A program made the translations under genes and the position numbers. 64,000 nucleotides of DNA. Source: an uncultured Acidimicrobiales bacterium (GTDB taxonomy: Bacteria; Actinomycetota; Acidimicrobiia; Acidimicrobiales; SZUA-35). This document shows positions 62,049 to 64,000 of the stretch, one piece after another. Location: positions 248,001-312,000 of the forward strand of contig CALAJV010000003.1 in assembly GCA_937922805.1 (NCBI GenBank), read 5' to 3'. Below the pieces are notes generated by a model. The model was not told where the DNA came from. It made no database searches and saw only the letters and a program-made list of their open reading frames with translations. Within the stretch, counting starts at the first letter, position 1. The number at the start of each line of letters is the position of its first letter.

Positions 62049-63413
62049 TTGCCCCACGTCACGGTCTCAACTACAGCGCTTCACGCCCTTGACTCTTCGA
62101 GCGTTTCAGACATCGATCTCGATTCCGAGCGAGACGAGCGCCCGGTAGTTGTTGCCCGTTATGCCCCCGATGAGTTCGGGTCGGCGCTAACGGTAGAAGA
62201 CTCAAACCGCTTGGTCGAAGGTATTCGCCGAGCTCGCGATCAGCGCTTTCCTTTCGTAGCGGTCCTGCAGATACAGGGCGTAGATGTTGATCAAGGCATT
62301 GCCGGGGTTCACGCTTGGGGTCGAGTAGCTCGAGAACTTGCCTTATCGAGCGGCGTAATTCCGACCGCCATTGTTGTGACCGGCGCCGTGATCTCAGGTC
62401 CATCCTTACTTTTGGGTCTAGCCGACTTCACAGTATTTACCGAGGGTGCCTACGCGTACATGTCAGGCCCAAGAAGCGTCGAGACGTACACCGGGGTGCC
62501 AGTAAGCGCAACCGACCTCGGCGGCCCTAGCACGCACCTGCGCTCTACTGGTTTGGCCGCCGCCACTGCTGTGACCGAACAAGAAGCGCTTGGCTTTGTA
62601 TCCAGCGTTTTCCGCTACCTGCCATCAAGCGTTGATGAACTACCGCCGGTACTCCCCACCGATGATCCTGCCGACCGTATGCTCCTCGAGGCTGGCGCTC
62701 TGCTTCCGACTAATGCCACCGGATCATACGACACCCGCAACGTGATTCGAACCATCGTCGACGACGAGGAATTCGTAGAACTGCGGGCGTCGTGGGCGCC
62801 GAACATCGTCACCGGGTTCGCCTCTATTGGCGGTTTCCCAGTCGGTGTCGTGGCCAACCAAACCCAAGCGTTAGCTGGGAGCATCGATATTCCCGCAGCT
62901 CAAAAAGGTGCCCGATTTGTGGCAATGTGCGATGCGTTAAACGTTCCTCTACTGACCATGGTCGACACGTCGGGCTTTCTTCCAGGCAAAGATCTTGAAT
63001 GGCGGGGAATGATCCGACATGGCGCCCAGCTCGCGTTCGCCTACGCCCGAGCCACCGTGCCCCGAATCGGTCTTATTCTGCGGAAATCGTACGGTGGGGC
63101 ATACATCGTGATGGATTCGACCAATATGGGTAACGACCTCATGTTCGCATGGCCGAGCGCGGAGGTAGCGGTGATGGGAGCCAAAGGTGCAGTCGAAATC
63201 CTGCATCGCAAGGCGTCTCCCGAAGAACGACTAGAGATCCAAGCCGACTATGAACAGCAGTACCTAACGCCGTACCCAGCGGCTGAGCGGGCTTCTATAA
63301 CCGCTGTAATCGCCCCAGAGGACACTCGAAGAGAGATTGCGGCCGGGCTTGCCATGCTCAGCTCGAAAAAAGAGAGATTGCAGCGGCGCCACCACGACAA
63401 CAGCCCTCTTTAG
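62049..63413 (+). CDS. Acyl-CoA carboxylase carboxyltransferase (beta) subunit
   Basis: Crotonase-fold carboxyltransferase, transferring CO2 from carboxybiotin to an acyl-CoA. The protein (454 aa) is about 60 residues shorter than typical PccB/AccD5 types because the N-terminal part is reduced. ISGPSLLLGLADFTVFTEGAYAYMSGP, VGVVANQTQALAGSIDIPAAQKGARFVAMCDALNVPLLTMVDTSGFLPG, RKSYGGAYIVMDSTNMGNDLMFAWPSAEVAVMGAKGAVEIL and YEQQYLTPYPAAERASI are conserved. The start is a weakly supported TTG. No biotin carboxylase subunit lies in the window, so its partner is elsewhere. Substrate could be propionyl-CoA, acetyl-CoA or longer. Confidence 0.88.
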   Translation: MPHVTVSTTALHALDSSSVSDIDLDSERDERPVVVARYAPDEFGSALTVEDSNRLVEGIRRARDQRFPFVAVLQIQGVDVDQGIAGVHAWGRVARELALSSGVIPTAIVVTGAVISGPSLLLGLADFTVFTEGAYAYMSGPRSVETYTGVPVSATDLGGPSTHLRSTGLAAATAVTEQEALGFVSSVFRYLPSSVDELPPVLPTDDPADRMLLEAGALLPTNATGSYDTRNVIRTIVDDEEFVELRASWAPNIVTGFASIGGFPVGVVANQTQALAGSIDIPAAQKGARFVAMCDALNVPLLTMVDTSGFLPGKDLEWRGMIRHGAQLAFAYARATVPRIGLILRKSYGGAYIVMDSTNMGNDLMFAWPSAEVAVMGAKGAVEILHRKASPEERLEIQADYEQQYLTPYPAAERASITAVIAPEDTRREIAAGLAMLSSKKERLQRRHHDNSPL

Positions 63414-63546
63414 AGTTCTTCACAAGTTTCGTTCTGAACGTGACGACAGGCCCGATTAATAGGTAGATTCGTGGGTGATCTACTCTTGTCTTTGGAAAGG
63501 TCCAATTGATCTCTCCAACCACCACACCTTTTAAGGGGATTCAGCT

Positions 63547-64000
63547 GTGCCAGAGTCTGTGACCATTACCGATAACCGCACTGGCGAGTCGGTCGAAGTA
63601 CCGCTCGTAAACGGCGGCATCGACGCCAAAGCGTGGAAAAGGTTGCTGCCTGGAATCTGGATGCTCGATCCTGGCTTCAGCATTACCGCCTCAGCCGAAA
63701 GCGCCATCACCGAGTTAGATGGGGGCAATGGCATCTTGCGATACCGGGGCTACCCAATTGAGGAACTGGCCGAGCACTCGACGTTCCTCGAAGTCTGCTA
63801 CCTGCTCCTCAATGGCGAGCTCCCTGGGGAAACACAATTCGACTCGTGGGTTCACGACATCACGCACCACACGTTCATTCATGAGAACATGCGACGGCGT
63901 TTCTACGAGGGGTTCCACTACGACGCCCACCCGATGGGAATGATGGTTTCAGCCATCGCTGGCCTTTCAACGTTCTATCCAGAAGCCAAAAACATTGATG
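63547..64000 (+). CDS. gltA: Citrate synthase (type II), 3'-truncated by window edge
   Basis: First TCA step: condenses acetyl-CoA and oxaloacetate. The frame from a GTG at 63547 (AAGGGGA about 8 bases upstream) runs open to the window end, 151 codons. The translation reads LLPGIWMLDPGFSITASAES, GILRYRGYPIEELAEHSTFLEVCYLLLNGELP, then FYEGFHYDAHPMGMMVSAIAGLSTFYPEA. These are the N-terminal signatures of the hexameric GltA. The catalytic histidines and aspartate lie beyond the window. Its location near aconitase supports a TCA cluster. Confidence 0.93.
   Translation, partial: MPESVTITDNRTGESVEVPLVNGGIDAKAWKRLLPGIWMLDPGFSITASAESAITELDGGNGILRYRGYPIEELAEHSTFLEVCYLLLNGELPGETQFDSWVHDITHHTFIHENMRRRFYEGFHYDAHPMGMMVSAIAGLSTFYPEAKNID

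Overview
The window looks like a chromosomal segment of a moderate-GC actinobacterium, most plausibly a member of the Acidimicrobiia. This is inferred from gene content: a DUF3516-type helicase, LCP/LytR protein, menaquinone-type MenA, tandem DUF3048 lipoproteins, HAD-acyltransferase and fatty acyl reductase-HAD fusions, a UTRA GntR regulator and many GTG/TTG starts. No phage, insertion sequence, CRISPR array, rRNA or tRNA was found. The window opens inside a helicase gene and closes inside a citrate synthase gene.

Layout. (1) 1-2.1 kb: 3' part of the helicase. (2) 2.2-11.8 kb, minus strand: a cell-surface polysaccharide block with a nucleotidyltransferase, three glycosyltransferases, UDP-xylose supply (uxs and ugd), an LCP ligase and an overlapping thiamin pyrophosphokinase. 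(3) 11.9-24.4 kb: YceH, enoyl-CoA hydratase, a tiny zinc-ribbon gene, a DUF4332 protein, a PD40 lipoprotein, an 11-residue-repeat membrane protein with a BON domain, an L,D-transpeptidase, a swivelling-domain protein, a class IV aminotransferase next to a sulfotransferase-like P-loop protein, a TTC38-like TPR protein and a GNAT. (4) 24.4-32.7 kb: two secreted glycoside hydrolases (GH114, GH5), nitroreductase, C26 amidohydrolase, RlmI-like methyltransferase with an adjoining Asp/Asn hydroxylase-like oxygenase, and a four-repeat surface protein. (5) 34.0-37.4 kb: a compact operon of CoA-acylating aldehyde dehydrogenase plus divergent SucC-like and SucD-like subunits. (6) 37.5-46.3 kb: SEC-C and J-domain proteins, VOC protein, membrane protein, menA-murF opposite ddl, and a TPM-domain protein. 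(7) 46.4-52.0 kb: a TetR gene whose start lies inside a perfect 30-bp palindrome, divergent from a fatty acyl reductase-HAD fusion, a LarA-like protein and an acyltransferase. (8) 52.0-55.9 kb: three lipoproteins including two DUF3048 paralogues. (9) 56.2-64.0 kb: GntR/UTRA, mitochondrial-type aconitase, HAD-PlsC fusion, LysR, a carboxyltransferase and citrate synthase.

How the genes work together: ugd and uxs make UDP-glucuronate and UDP-xylose for the nearby glycosyltransferases, and the LCP protein probably attaches the glycan to the wall. murF and ddl are divergent neighbours in the D-Ala-D-Ala branch of peptidoglycan synthesis. Aconitase and citrate synthase are adjacent TCA steps. The FAR/LarA-like/PlsC operon is probably a TetR-controlled lipid pathway whose product I cannot name. 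The best candidates for undescribed biology are that operon, the aldehyde dehydrogenase-SucCD-like operon, the four-repeat surface protein and the 11-mer repeat/BON protein.
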